In this document: positions 34,182 to 42,359 of the stretch, piece by piece
How the letters are laid out: every line of letters begins with the position of its first letter
Position numbering within the stretch: the first letter of the stretch is position 1
Assembly (NCBI GenBank): GCA_035546935.1
Contig: DASZVP010000002.1
Coordinates: 620,001-684,000, forward strand
DNA length: 64,000 nt
Reading direction: 5' to 3'
From: DASZVP01 sp035546935
Lineage (GTDB): Bacteria; Patescibacteriota; Saccharimonadia; Saccharimonadales; UBA4665
The notes under the pieces: model-generated
What the model saw: the letters and a program-made list of their open reading frames with translations, nothing else
Database searches by the model: none
Told to the model about the DNA's origin: nothing
Made by a program: the position numbers and the translations under genes

Positions 34182-34640
34182 CTAGGAGATGTCGACGATT
34201 TTGTAGATCAAAGTCTCGGCAGGAGTGGCAATTTCGACTTTGTCACCCTCTTTTTTGCCCAGCAAAGCCTGGCCAATTGGCGATTCGTCAGAGATCTTGC
34301 CGTTAAGTGGGTCGGCTTCAACAGTGCCTACGACCTGGAATTCTTTGGTTTTGCCATCGCTGCGCAATTTAACAGATGAACCTATCTGAACCTTGGCGTC
34401 ACCGCGTGGTTTTTTAATGACTTCAACGTTCTGTAAAATGTTCTGCACTTCGGAGATGCGGACTTCGTTGCGGTCCTGGCTGGAGCGAGCCGACTGGTAC
34501 TCGGCGTTTTCAGAAAGGTCGCCGAGTTCGCGGGCAGACTTAATAGCCTCGGCTATTTCTGCACGCTTGAGAATCAGCTGCTCGAGCTCGGCTTTCAGCT
34601 CATCCACCCCTTGTTGGGTCAGGCGAAACTGTTTCTTCAT
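34182..34640 (-). CDS. greA: Transcription elongation factor GreA
   Basis: This 152-residue protein has the N-terminal coiled coil (LTQQGVDELKAELEQLILKRAEIAEAIKSARELGDLSENAEYQSAR, where D-LSENAEY is the tip acidic motif that activates RNAP cleavage) and the C-terminal FKBP-like domain (GSSVKL, SPIGQALLGKKEGD). It restarts backtracked RNA polymerase. ATG 34640 is chosen because AGGAGGGG lies 5-7 nt upstream; a longer frame to 34670 is less likely. Confidence 0.95.
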   Translation of the reverse strand: MKKQFRLTQQGVDELKAELEQLILKRAEIAEAIKSARELGDLSENAEYQSARSSQDRNEVRISEVQNILQNVEVIKKPRGDAKVQIGSSVKLRSDGKTKEFQVVGTVEADPLNGKISDESPIGQALLGKKEGDKVEIATPAETLIYKIVDIS

Positions 34641-34722
34641 GGCAACCCCTCCTAATGACGTTTTTGACACGCCTTTACGCTTATCGACTTTTGTCGACGA
34701 TATTATAGCAAAATTATTAAAT

Positions 34723-35979
34723 TCAAGAACGCTTTACCAGGCTTAGCAGTTCTTCAACGCTAACCTGCCGGGCTTCCGTTTCGATGCGGGCTTTCAGCTC
34801 AAGGCTGTTGCTCGCTTGCGTTTTGTCACTCACCACAACTCGCCACGGAATTCCCATCAGATCGGCATCGGCGAACTTTTCGCCAGGACGCACGTCTCGG
34901 TCGTCATATAATACCTCAACGCCTTCACCTGTCAAGCGATCATACAACTCATCAGCTTGCTTGATTACCGCTTCATTATCGCCCAAGCGTGCCAGATAAA
35001 CTTGTGCCGGTGCAATGTTGGCCGGCCAGACCAGACCTTTGTCGTCCGCAAAGTGCTCAGCGATCATACCCACGAGACGGCTAATACCGATGCCGTAGCA
35101 GCCCATGATGATCTGTTGCTGCTGGCCGTTCTCATCGGCGTAGTAAACATCAAGAGCGTCAGTGTATTTGGTTTCCAAAGGAAAGATGTTGCCAACTTCT
35201 ACCCCTGTTTTTTCAACCAGCTCCTCTTTTTTGAGGCCAAGTTTCGCCAGGTTTTCATCGGTGTAAATTTCCTTATTTATGGCAATACGCTTGGTTTCGT
35301 CGACGTAAATTGTGTCCTCACCAATTGGGCTGATGGTCTGATATTCGTCGCTAAATTTCTCGGTGAAAACACCGCCGTCTGCATAGGTACGGTAAGTTGA
35401 ATCGCCCAAGCCCAGACGTTCATAAACTCTAACGTAGGCGGCAGCAGCTTTTTCGTACAGCTCGTCATGCTCAGCCTGCGTACGGGCCAACGAATACATA
35501 TCTTTCATCAAGAATTCGCGGCCGCGCAGCAATCCGCTCTTGGCCCTTAGCTCGTTCCTGAACTTGCTCTGTATCTGGTAAATAAAGATAGGTAGGTCCT
35601 TATATGAATTCACAAAATCTTTGAGCGCATCAACAATTGGCTCTTCATGAGTGAAGCCCAGCCCTAACTCAGAGTCATTTTTGAGCCTGGTTTTGAACCA
35701 GTTATCAACTTTTTTATCATCCCAGCGATCGGTTTTTTCGAATAATTCCTGGGGCTGCAATGCAGTCATCTGGACCTCCAAGCCACCAATAGCGTTCATT
35801 TCCTCACGCACGATTTGCGCAATGTTATCAAGTACGCGTTTGCCGAGCGGCAAGTAGGCATATACGCCAGCCATCTCTTTATGAATGAACCCGGACTGAA
35901 TGAGCAGCTGCGCGTTGCGGGCCGTTTCGTCGCCTGGAACAGTTTTGCTGGTCTTGGTAAATAGATGTGAAAGTCTCAT
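34723..35979 (-). CDS. proS: Prolyl-tRNA synthetase, bacterial type without the editing insert
   Basis: This 418-residue enzyme charges tRNA-Pro. It has motif 1-3 of class II (MAGVYAYLPLGKRVLDNIAQIVREEM, then TEDRWDDKK-like region and FRNELRAKSGLLRGREFLMKDMYS, then GCYGIGISRLVGMIAEHFADDKGLVWP) and the C-terminal anticodon domain. Typical bacterial ProRS is about 570 residues because of an inserted YbaK-like editing domain; here the region is only about 70 residues, so cis-editing of Ala-tRNA-Pro is probably absent. Confidence 0.95.
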   Translation of the reverse strand: MRLSHLFTKTSKTVPGDETARNAQLLIQSGFIHKEMAGVYAYLPLGKRVLDNIAQIVREEMNAIGGLEVQMTALQPQELFEKTDRWDDKKVDNWFKTRLKNDSELGLGFTHEEPIVDALKDFVNSYKDLPIFIYQIQSKFRNELRAKSGLLRGREFLMKDMYSLARTQAEHDELYEKAAAAYVRVYERLGLGDSTYRTYADGGVFTEKFSDEYQTISPIGEDTIYVDETKRIAINKEIYTDENLAKLGLKKEELVEKTGVEVGNIFPLETKYTDALDVYYADENGQQQQIIMGCYGIGISRLVGMIAEHFADDKGLVWPANIAPAQVYLARLGDNEAVIKQADELYDRLTGEGVEVLYDDRDVRPGEKFADADLMGIPWRVVVSDKTQASNSLELKARIETEARQVSVEELLSLVKRS

Positions 35980-35995
35980 TGATTGTTATTCTACC

Positions 35996-36817
35996 CTAGC
36001 GGGTGCTTAAGATGAAGAGCGCTATGAAGGCGACGCCGTTTTTGATAGCGTGCAAATAGATGCTGGCCCATAGGCCGCCGGTCTTTTCACGGAGGTAAAT
36101 CAGAACGAGGCTGAGTACGAAGGTGTCCAGCGCGGCGATGTACAGCGGGCCGGCCGCGCCGCCTTCGGCGAGGTGGGCGGCAGCGAAAATTAAGCTGGTT
36201 AGCAGCGCGGCCGGCACGAGACTCATACCCTTCCGGAGGCTGCTATAGAGAAAACCGCGGACCATAATTTCTTCAGCGATGGGCGGCAAAACTACCAAAC
36301 TTATAAAGGTCATTGTCAGCTGCGCACCACCGTACACATTGTCAAAACCGATCTGCTGCTTTTCGTTCACGTCGAAACCCGGCACAAAATGGCTGACCAC
36401 GCCTACCATTAATAGATACAGCGCATAATAAGGAATAACTGCTGCTAGGGCGTAAATAATATCTCCCCAGCGCGGCTTGCGCAGGCCGATTATGGACAGC
36501 TTTGCATGGCAGCGCTTCACGACGTAGTAGTAGACTGCTTCGATCGTAAAGGCCTCGGCCATCAAAATATAGAGAAATTGAGCAACCACAGAGTTAGTCA
36601 GCCAATCATTGGTTCGGGCGGCGGACCACATTTTGGCTTCGGGATAAATTGTTATCAACAGGCCGGCCACTATTTGCGAAATATAAAAGACGCCAACCAC
36701 GAACACCGCGCCGAACAACGGGCTCCACGGTACGCGAGCTATGCTGGCCGAAGGCGCTGGCTGCTCATCAACCGGGTTATACAGCGCTTTGGACTTAGCT
36801 TTAGAGGCTTTTTTCAT
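35996..36817 (-). CDS. CPBP-family intramembrane metalloprotease
   Basis: This 273-residue protein has about seven membrane helices and the CPBP/CAAX protease signature: PPIAEEIMVRGFLYSSLRKG (E182, E183, R187), LIFAAAHLAEGG (His in the next helix) and HAIKNGVAFIALF. Members cleave inside the membrane; some act in bacteriocin self-immunity. The substrate is unknown. It stands between rseP and proS, in place of the usual lipid-synthesis genes. Confidence 0.9.
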   Translation of the reverse strand: MKKASKAKSKALYNPVDEQPAPSASIARVPWSPLFGAVFVVGVFYISQIVAGLLITIYPEAKMWSAARTNDWLTNSVVAQFLYILMAEAFTIEAVYYYVVKRCHAKLSIIGLRKPRWGDIIYALAAVIPYYALYLLMVGVVSHFVPGFDVNEKQQIGFDNVYGGAQLTMTFISLVVLPPIAEEIMVRGFLYSSLRKGMSLVPAALLTSLIFAAAHLAEGGAAGPLYIAALDTFVLSLVLIYLREKTGGLWASIYLHAIKNGVAFIALFILSTR

Positions 36818-37987
36818 CTAGAAAAACCGCTGCACATCGACAATTGTAATTAAGATGACCAGTCCAATAAGCAGAATGAAACCGCTGGCATTGATGATCT
36901 CTTCGGCCCGGGCCGACAGCGGCTTCTTAAAGCCGCGAGTAATGAGGATCAGCCATAATCGTCCGCCGTCCAGAGCCGGAATCGGCAAAATGTTCATGAT
37001 TGCCAGCGTCAGCGAAATGATAGCAATGATAAACAGCATGTATTGATAGCCCAGCAGGCTGCCATCTTTCAAAATTACGGCAATGCCGACCGGCCCCGCA
37101 ACTTGCGAGCTGGCATTGGCCTGGCCGTTTTCGCGCGCCTGATGATTATTGGTGACAATACCGGCAATGGCACTGCCCAAGCCCGCCAGCGCATGGCCCA
37201 AACCCTGGAAAGTGAGCGCCGTAACTTGAGCGCTCAAGCCAGCCGCCACAATTGGCGCCGACCAGGTCGAACGCTGCAGCGTCAGCTGTGTCGGCTCGAT
37301 ACCTAAGTAGCCTTTGGGGTTGTTGGTTTTGAGGCTGGCCTGGACCACTTTTTCGGTGCGGAAACGGGTGTTGAATTGGTGCTGATGCCCTGCCCGAACG
37401 TAGTAAACGGTGACTTCCTCCCCGGCAAAACTTTTAGTAATCGCGGGCAGCTTTTTGGAATTGACCAGCGCCACCGGGCTGTACCCGGGCCGTGCTATAT
37501 CTGTTAATTCATCTTCTGGCTGCAGGCCGCCTTTGGCCGCCGGCGAGCCGGGCTCAACATAAGCCACCAAGACTTTTTGGTCGGCCAGCTGCGTGTCACT
37601 CTTAACCGTAAACTGGTTTGGCACCAGCTGCGGCAAACCGATAATTGCCAAAATCGTTAACATCACCAACGCCACCAGCAGATTCATAACGACGCCGGCG
37701 GCCATGATTTGGGTCTTAACCCAGAGGTTGGCAGCGCCAAAACTACCACGCGTTTGGTCGCTGTCGTGCTCGCCTTTCAGCTTAACAAAACCGCCCAGCG
37801 GCAGTAAGTTAATCGAAAATATCCAACCGGCCTTGGTCTTGCGCTTATAAAGCCTGGGCGGAAAAAAGATACCGAACTCTTCGGCCTCGACGCCACCGCG
37901 GCGAGCGGCAGCAAAGTGCCCCCACTCGTGGACAACCACCAGGCCGATAAACAGAATAATGCCCACTATTAACAAAAGGATCGACAT
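36818..37987 (-). CDS. rseP: Site-2 intramembrane protease RseP
   Basis: This 389-residue membrane protein has HEWGHFAAARRGGV (H20, E21, H24, zinc ligands), a central PDZ domain (LVAYVEPGSPAAKGGLQPEDEL) and the third zinc ligand in MNILPIPALDGGRLWL. It cleaves transmembrane segments of regulators or signal-peptide remnants. It is the M50 family of the rpsB-tsf-frr-rseP-proS cluster. Confidence 0.93.
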   Translation of the reverse strand: MSILLLIVGIILFIGLVVVHEWGHFAAARRGGVEAEEFGIFFPPRLYKRKTKAGWIFSINLLPLGGFVKLKGEHDSDQTRGSFGAANLWVKTQIMAAGVVMNLLVALVMLTILAIIGLPQLVPNQFTVKSDTQLADQKVLVAYVEPGSPAAKGGLQPEDELTDIARPGYSPVALVNSKKLPAITKSFAGEEVTVYYVRAGHQHQFNTRFRTEKVVQASLKTNNPKGYLGIEPTQLTLQRSTWSAPIVAAGLSAQVTALTFQGLGHALAGLGSAIAGIVTNNHQARENGQANASSQVAGPVGIAVILKDGSLLGYQYMLFIIAIISLTLAIMNILPIPALDGGRLWLILITRGFKKPLSARAEEIINASGFILLIGLVILITIVDVQRFF

Positions 37988-38053
37988 TCCTTCTATTGTA
38001 ACAAAGGCGAATATCTAACTGCCAGGCGGGCGCTCAATTGCTACGGTTAATAA

Positions 38054-38254
38054 ATGGCTGAAGACCCTGCTAAAGAGGCGCCGACTCCGAATGATAAGTC
38101 CGCGCCGCCACTGCAAATCCACACACACGGCACGTCGTCCAATCTGTTTGGTCCGCTGCTGATCCTATTTTTGGGAATCATAATTTTTATTATTGTGATT
38201 GCCCTGTTCTGGCATATCTTCCACCGCCCCGACTTGTTTCCGCCCGGCGAATAA
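38054..38254 (+). CDS. Small single-pass membrane protein
   Basis: This 66-residue protein has a polar Pro-rich N-terminus (MAEDPAKEAPTPNDKSAPP), one hydrophobic helix (about residues 33-53) and a short HRPDLFPPGE tail. It is the only plus-strand gene in this stretch and its stop abuts the frr stop. Size, charge pattern and intact frame support it as real, but there is no close homolog I can name. Confidence 0.6.
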   Translation: MAEDPAKEAPTPNDKSAPPLQIHTHGTSSNLFGPLLILFLGIIIFIIVIALFWHIFHRPDLFPPGE

Positions 38255-38818
38255 TTAAAGCGTCAGAATTTCTTGTTCCTTGGCTTTGGCCGCCATTTCC
38301 ACTTGGCCACGAGCCTGGTTCATGGCATCTTCAACTTGAGCACTGAGGCGTTTGGCATCATCTTCGCCTAGCCCGGCCGATTTCTTGGCCGCGTCAATGG
38401 CGTCCATGGCATCGTGGCGAATATTGCGCAAAGAGATCATGGCTTCTTCCTGCTTGCCGCCAATTTGTTTGGCCAGCTCGCGGCGGCGCTCTTCATTCAA
38501 CGGTGGAATCGGCACGCGCACCACGCGGCCATCATCGGCGGGGTTCAAACCGAGCTGCGGATTGTTACGAATGGCAGTGCTGATCGCCGCCAAATTATTC
38601 GGGTCAAAAGGCGTAATTTGCAGCAACTGCGGCTCTGGAACAGAGATGGTTGCCGTCTGAATCAGCGGCATGGCTGTGCCGTAAGCCTCAACCATCACAC
38701 CGTCCAACATGGCGGGGTTAGCCCGGCCAGTACGCAGCGTTTTCAGGCCTTCCGCGAAATGATCAACGGCGGCCGTGAACTTAGTTTTAGCGTCATTGAC
38801 GGCTTGATTCGGGTCCAT
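38255..38818 (-). CDS. frr: Ribosome recycling factor
   Basis: This 187-residue protein has the RRF pattern: an N-terminal helix (AVDHFAEGLKTLRTGRANPAMLDGVMVEAYG), the characteristic PxPxLNEERRRELAKQIGGKQEEA and a long C-terminal three-helix bundle. With EF-G it separates ribosomes after termination. It lies downstream of tsf/rpsB in the same order as in most bacteria. Confidence 0.96.
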   Translation of the reverse strand: MDPNQAVNDAKTKFTAAVDHFAEGLKTLRTGRANPAMLDGVMVEAYGTAMPLIQTATISVPEPQLLQITPFDPNNLAAISTAIRNNPQLGLNPADDGRVVRVPIPPLNEERRRELAKQIGGKQEEAMISLRNIRHDAMDAIDAAKKSAGLGEDDAKRLSAQVEDAMNQARGQVEMAAKAKEQEILTL

Positions 38819-38853
38819 ACTGACTAAATATTATCGGAAAGCTAGGTCTAAAG

Positions 38854-39663
38854 CTAGCCTTGACTTGCCTGTTGCTGAGCCAGTAGTCGATCGCGAGCAG
38901 CGGTAAATCTTGAGGCAAAAGCCAACGCTTGGCCGTAAACTTCTCTTGCGCGAGCTTCGTCTGGTACTTTTATCCGCCTATTATAATCGTCACTTTCTGG
39001 ATTTTTTTCATAATGAATAGAGAATGCCGTGGCGCGTTCGTCAACAGGCACATCAAGCATTTCTTGAACTGTCATATCACGATGGTTAAAGTCAATGACC
39101 ATGCCGCTAACCTGATCAAGGTTTTCACACCAATTAACAATATCGGTTGGGGTCGGTCGATTCATCCAGGGCTCGCCTGTAAGATCTATAGCATGCTGAA
39201 GCGCGTTGATTGAGCCTTGGCCAAAGTTTTGTATATCTTTAACTTTAAGTCGACCGACCACCAAAACATCACGTAATGTATAGAGGTTAGCCCTTTTTAG
39301 TGCATTGGATATTCTGACTGGAGTAGCGCCTCGCGTGCAAAGGTCTTGGGATGCAATAAGGTCATGAATGCTCATGTCGAGCTTTGCGCGACGTTCTAAT
39401 ACTTCGTTGGGTTCGGTTTTCGACTCCGGTTTACGACCATAACTGAGCTCATTAGCTTCGACTTGCTTGCGTAAAACATCCACAAAAACTCGGCCAGCCA
39501 TAATAGCCGCCATATTTGCTTTGTCTGCAGCTGCTTCAGCTTCCTTCGCTAAGCCAATAGCCTTAGCAGCAATTTCTAGCTGTCTATAGGGGTGCTCAGC
39601 ATAGGCCATTTCTTCGGCCAAAGGCACATAAGTAATGAGTGTCTCAGGTAAACTCTCGCTCAT
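38854..39663 (-). CDS. Uncharacterised protein with an RNA-polymerase alpha-CTD-like domain
   Basis: This 269-residue protein has a helical N-terminus (about 20-70), then at about 98-163 a region closely resembling the alpha-CTD: VRISNALKRANLYTLRDVL (compare the LxVRSxNCLKxANIxTIxDL type) and IQNFGQGSINALQHAI (compare the RNFGRKSLNEIK type), and a C-terminal helical region. The alpha-CTD contacts UP elements and activators. It stands where pyrH usually lies between tsf and frr. A strong promoter gives an almost leaderless start. The function is not known. Confidence 0.72.
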   Translation of the reverse strand: MSESLPETLITYVPLAEEMAYAEHPYRQLEIAAKAIGLAKEAEAAADKANMAAIMAGRVFVDVLRKQVEANELSYGRKPESKTEPNEVLERRAKLDMSIHDLIASQDLCTRGATPVRISNALKRANLYTLRDVLVVGRLKVKDIQNFGQGSINALQHAIDLTGEPWMNRPTPTDIVNWCENLDQVSGMVIDFNHRDMTVQEMLDVPVDERATAFSIHYEKNPESDDYNRRIKVPDEARAREVYGQALAFASRFTAARDRLLAQQQASQG

Positions 39664-39672
39664 AGAGATTTA

Positions 39673-39701
39673 ATTATACAACTTCTATGAGATAAAGTCA
39701 A
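39673..39701 (-). promoter_or_regulatory. Sigma70-type promoter for the alpha-CTD-like gene
   Basis: On the minus strand TTGACT (39696-39701), 17 nt, TATAAT (39673-39678), then ATG after 9 nt. It lies partly within the tsf stop region, so this gene is transcribed separately from tsf. Confidence 0.85.
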
Positions 39702-39702
39702 T

Positions 39703-40299
39703 TTAAGCGACTTCGCCCAGAGCGAGGCGGCTAAAGCGACGGACGACAACGTTTTCGTTCATCAGAGCAGCTTGCTGCTTGACGTGGTCGGCAACAGTAA
39801 TGTCGGGGTTCTTCACAAAGGGCTGGTCCATCAGGCAGCGTTCGGCGAAGTGCTTCTGAATCTGGCCGGCAACAATCTTGTCGACCATGTCAGCTGGCTT
39901 GCCTTCACCCAAAGCTTTCTCTTTAAATTCAGCTTCGACTTTGGCTTTTTCGTCGGCCGGAACGTCGTCTTGGCTGACAAACATCGGGTTGCTGGCAGCA
40001 ATGTGCATAGCCACGTCTTTGACCAGATCGGCAAAGATTTCGCCGCGGGCCACAAAGTCGGTTTCGCAGTTAACTTCCACCAAAACACCGATGCGGCCGT
40101 CGTGGTTGTAGTTACCAATCAGGCCTTCGCGAGCTTCGCGCTCGCCGCGCTTCTCGGCCTTGGTTAGACCCTTCTTGCGCATAGCTTCGAGGGCTTTATC
40201 GAAATCACCCTTGGCTTCTTCCAGCGCAACCTTGGCGTCGGTCAGGCCAACACCGGTTAAATCTTTCAGACGCTTAATGGTTTCAATATCTACAGCCAT
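39703..40299 (-). CDS. tsf: Translation elongation factor EF-Ts (short form)
   Basis: This 198-residue protein is the short, Thermus-like EF-Ts. It has the N-terminal helical domain (IKRLKDLTGVGLTDAKVALEEAKGDFDKALEAMRKKG) and one core domain (GVLVEVNCETDFVARGEIFADLVKDVAMHIAA, with the conserved C-E-T-D-F). Nucleotide exchange on EF-Tu is its role. An AAGGAG Shine-Dalgarno lies 6 nt before the ATG in the intergenic gap with rpsB. Confidence 0.95.
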   Translation of the reverse strand: MAVDIETIKRLKDLTGVGLTDAKVALEEAKGDFDKALEAMRKKGLTKAEKRGEREAREGLIGNYNHDGRIGVLVEVNCETDFVARGEIFADLVKDVAMHIAASNPMFVSQDDVPADEKAKVEAEFKEKALGEGKPADMVDKIVAGQIQKHFAERCLMDQPFVKNPDITVADHVKQQAALMNENVVVRRFSRLALGEVA

Positions 40300-40301
40300 T
40301 T

Positions 40302-41021
40302 TTACTCCTTGTCAGTTTTAGCTGTCTTGGCCTTAGCTTTGCCGGCCTCGATGGCGCTCTGGACGTAATCCAGCATCAATTTAATAGTTTTAATTGCGTC
40401 GTCGTTGCTGGGAACCGGGAATTTCACCTGTGATGGGTCAGCGTTGGTGTCGACCAAAGCCACCGTTGGCACGCCCAGCTTGTTGGCTTCTTTCAAAGCG
40501 TTGGCGTCGTGAACGATGTCGACAATAAAGACTGCACCCGGTTTTTTGTTCAATTCCTTGATGCCGCCGTACAGGCCGTTCAAGCGGTCGATTTCCTCTT
40601 GGTAGCGCTGCACTTCCAGCTTGCTGTACTTGTTGGCCAGCTCGCCGCTCGCCATACGATTTTCTAGATCTTGCAGACGTTTAACCTGTTCACCGATGGT
40701 GTTCCAGTTGGTCAGCATGCCGCCGAGCCAGCGTTCGGTAACGTATGGCATGCCAGTAGCTTCAGCAGTTGCCTTCACCAAATCTTGAGCTTGGCGTTTG
40801 GTGCCAACCAGCAGAATCTGCTTGCCAGCCGCCGAAGTTTCGGCCAAAAAGTCCAAAGCCACTTCCAAGCCGGAAGCAGTTTTGGTCAGATCAATAATGT
40901 GACTGCCGCCCCGCTTAGAGTGGATGTACGGCGCCATCTTGGGGTGCCAACGTTCAGTCTTGTGACCGAAGTGCGCGCCGGCTTCTAACAGTTTTTTAAT
41001 ATCTACCTCAGTGGTAGCCAT
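40302..41021 (-). CDS. rpsB: 30S ribosomal protein S2
   Basis: This 239-residue protein has the S2 signature HFGHKTERWHPKMAPYIHSKRGGSHIIDL and a C-terminal KFPVPSNDDAIKTIKLML. It is needed for small-subunit assembly. A Lys/Thr/Asp-rich tail follows the S2 domain. It heads the rpsB-tsf group and has a structured leader (41044-41093). Confidence 0.96.
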   Translation of the reverse strand: MATTEVDIKKLLEAGAHFGHKTERWHPKMAPYIHSKRGGSHIIDLTKTASGLEVALDFLAETSAAGKQILLVGTKRQAQDLVKATAEATGMPYVTERWLGGMLTNWNTIGEQVKRLQDLENRMASGELANKYSKLEVQRYQEEIDRLNGLYGGIKELNKKPGAVFIVDIVHDANALKEANKLGVPTVALVDTNADPSQVKFPVPSNDDAIKTIKLMLDYVQSAIEAGKAKAKTAKTDKE

Positions 41022-41043
41022 GTTGTCTCCTTCTTCTTGAGCT

Positions 41044-41093
41044 GGGGTACTCTACGGGGCCTGCACGGCTGGCCGCAGAGAGGATATTTCCCC
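41044..41093 (-). promoter_or_regulatory. Structured 5' leader of rpsB
   Basis: On the minus strand the outer stem GGGG...CCCC surrounds a stem CTCTCTGCGGCC/GGCCCCGTAGAG with ten of twelve pairs and a loop AGCCGTGCA. It lies between the likely promoter region and an AAGAAGGAG Shine-Dalgarno. Ribosomal-protein leaders often bind their own product; S2 autoregulation is known in other bacteria, but this exact RNA is not one I recognise. Confidence 0.5.
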
Positions 41094-41132
41094 GCCTGCT
41101 TAATTATTGACTTAGCAAGTTTAACAGATTGA

Positions 41133-41825
41133 TTACTGATTAGCAACCAGGTCGTCTGGATAGGCCGCGGCCGCCACGGCGCCCACCGCAATAAATTGTT
41201 GCCGCGGGTCGGTCAGGTTGCGCCCTTTCATTTCGACCCAGCGATCTTTAGGATCATAATCGGTACCTAAATTAGTGACCCGGCCATCTCCCAACCACAA
41301 GAAAACGCCTCTTTCGCGGTTGACGGCTGCGCCCGTCGACTTCTCTATAGACCCATCCGGATGCATATAACCGATCTTGCCGGTCGCATCATCAACACTT
41401 GATGCTACAACCGCAGATAAGGTTTCGTCAGACACGCCAATCGGCCAATTAAAGCCGAAGGAGGCATTGTAGTGACCATAATCATCGGGCGTCACGGCCC
41501 ACTGGACCCACACATTCGGATCGCTGCCATGATCCTGCAGGCCATTAATAACAGTGCCGAGGTGGCCCAAAACAAGATTTCGGCGGAAAACATTTGCAAT
41601 CGAGCCTATCTTTTTGGCGTTCAGGTACATTCTGATGCGATCGGACAGGTCAGGTGCCGGCGCCAAGTCCACGGCCCTTAATCTTTTGGCGGATATAAAG
41701 GACAAGGCGCGTGTGGCTGCCGTTTCGTCGCCAAAAAAACTCTTGCTCACGCTAGGATCGATATCAATATACAACCGATCGTGGAACTCGGTGGCTTCGT
41801 GCCCAAAACGTAAACCTTCTGACAT
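41133..41825 (-). CDS. Uncharacterised conserved protein
   Basis: This 230-residue protein has no signal or membrane segment and no motif I recognise. A central part (GTVINGLQDHGSDPNVWVQWAVTPDDYG) is rich in Gly, Trp and Tyr. It has a TATAAT box 8 nt before its ATG, i.e. a near-leaderless start. It stands alone upstream of rpsB, divergent from rpmE2. Confidence 0.65.
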   Translation of the reverse strand: MSEGLRFGHEATEFHDRLYIDIDPSVSKSFFGDETAATRALSFISAKRLRAVDLAPAPDLSDRIRMYLNAKKIGSIANVFRRNLVLGHLGTVINGLQDHGSDPNVWVQWAVTPDDYGHYNASFGFNWPIGVSDETLSAVVASSVDDATGKIGYMHPDGSIEKSTGAAVNRERGVFLWLGDGRVTNLGTDYDPKDRWVEMKGRNLTDPRQQFIAVGAVAAAAYPDDLVANQ

Positions 41826-41833
41826 ATCTGCCT

Positions 41834-41839
41834 ATTATA
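41834..41839 (-). promoter_or_regulatory. -10 box of the 41133-41825 gene
   Basis: TATAAT on the minus strand, 8 nt before the ATG. The -35 is poor. Confidence 0.55.
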
Positions 41840-41883
41840 TAATCGTCTGTCCTTTTAAACATGAGCGGTAAGGCCTTGGGGTG

Positions 41884-41912
41884 TTGACCAAGGCCTAACA
41901 GATGTGTATACT
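41884..41912 (+). promoter_or_regulatory. Promoter of rpmE2
   Basis: TTGACC (41884-41889), 17 nt, TATACT (41907-41912), then the ATG at 41923 after 10 nt. The promoter overlaps the alternative start at 41902, which is therefore not used. Confidence 0.85.
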
Positions 41913-41922
41913 AGTGATTCGT

Positions 41923-42285
41923 ATGAAAAAGAGTTTGCACCCTGACGACTACCGCTTGGTTGTGTTTGAAGACTTGAACAATGGCTTCAAGTTTTTGACG
42001 CGTTCCACCGTCGCTTCTGAAGAAACCATTAAGTGGGAAGACGGCAACGAATACCCCTTGGTTAAGGTGCACATTACTTCGGCTTCTCACCCGTTTTACA
42101 CTGGTGAAGAGCGCGTTTTGGACCTTGAAGGCCGCGTCGACAAGTTTAAAGCCCGTGCCGCTGCCGGTGAAGCTGCCCGCGAAAAGCGTGCTGCCGCTGC
42201 TCAAAAATCCGAAAAACGCCACGCTGCTAAGGTAGCCAAGGCCGAAGCCGCCGCCAACGCCACCATCCAACGCGCCAAATCTTAG
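41923..42285 (+). CDS. rpmE2: 50S ribosomal protein L31 type B with a long basic tail
   Basis: This 120-residue protein starts KKSLHPDDYRLVVFEDLNNGFKFLTRSTV, and has SHPFYTGEERVLDLEGRVDKFKAR, both diagnostic of L31. There are no zinc-binding cysteines, so it is type B. Ordinary L31B ends near residue 80-85; here about 40 residues of Ala/Lys/Glu/Arg follow (AREKRAAAAQKSEKRHAAK and onwards). The start is set by the promoter. rpmE-prfA-prmC is a common bacterial order; here an RHH gene is inserted. Confidence 0.93.
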   Translation: MKKSLHPDDYRLVVFEDLNNGFKFLTRSTVASEETIKWEDGNEYPLVKVHITSASHPFYTGEERVLDLEGRVDKFKARAAAGEAAREKRAAAAQKSEKRHAAKVAKAEAAANATIQRAKS

Positions 42286-42330
42286 ATTTTCATTAATTTT
42301 TTCTCTTGCGGCTTGCTCCTGAGTTGGAGT

Positions 42331-42359
42331 TTGTCACATACTTTTTATGTGAGTATATA
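42331..42359 (+). promoter_or_regulatory. Promoter of the RHH-prfA-prmC operon
   Basis: TTGTCA (42331-42336), 17 nt, TATATA (42354-42359); an alternative -10, TATACT, lies at 42367-42372. In either case the double palindrome covers the -10 region, so a protein bound there would block RNA polymerase. Confidence 0.65.

Noticed and set aside
42301..42330. Intrinsic terminator after rpmE2 (CTCC/GGAG)
   Set aside because: A 4-bp stem followed by TTTGT is not convincing, and it overlaps the promoter of the RHH operon.
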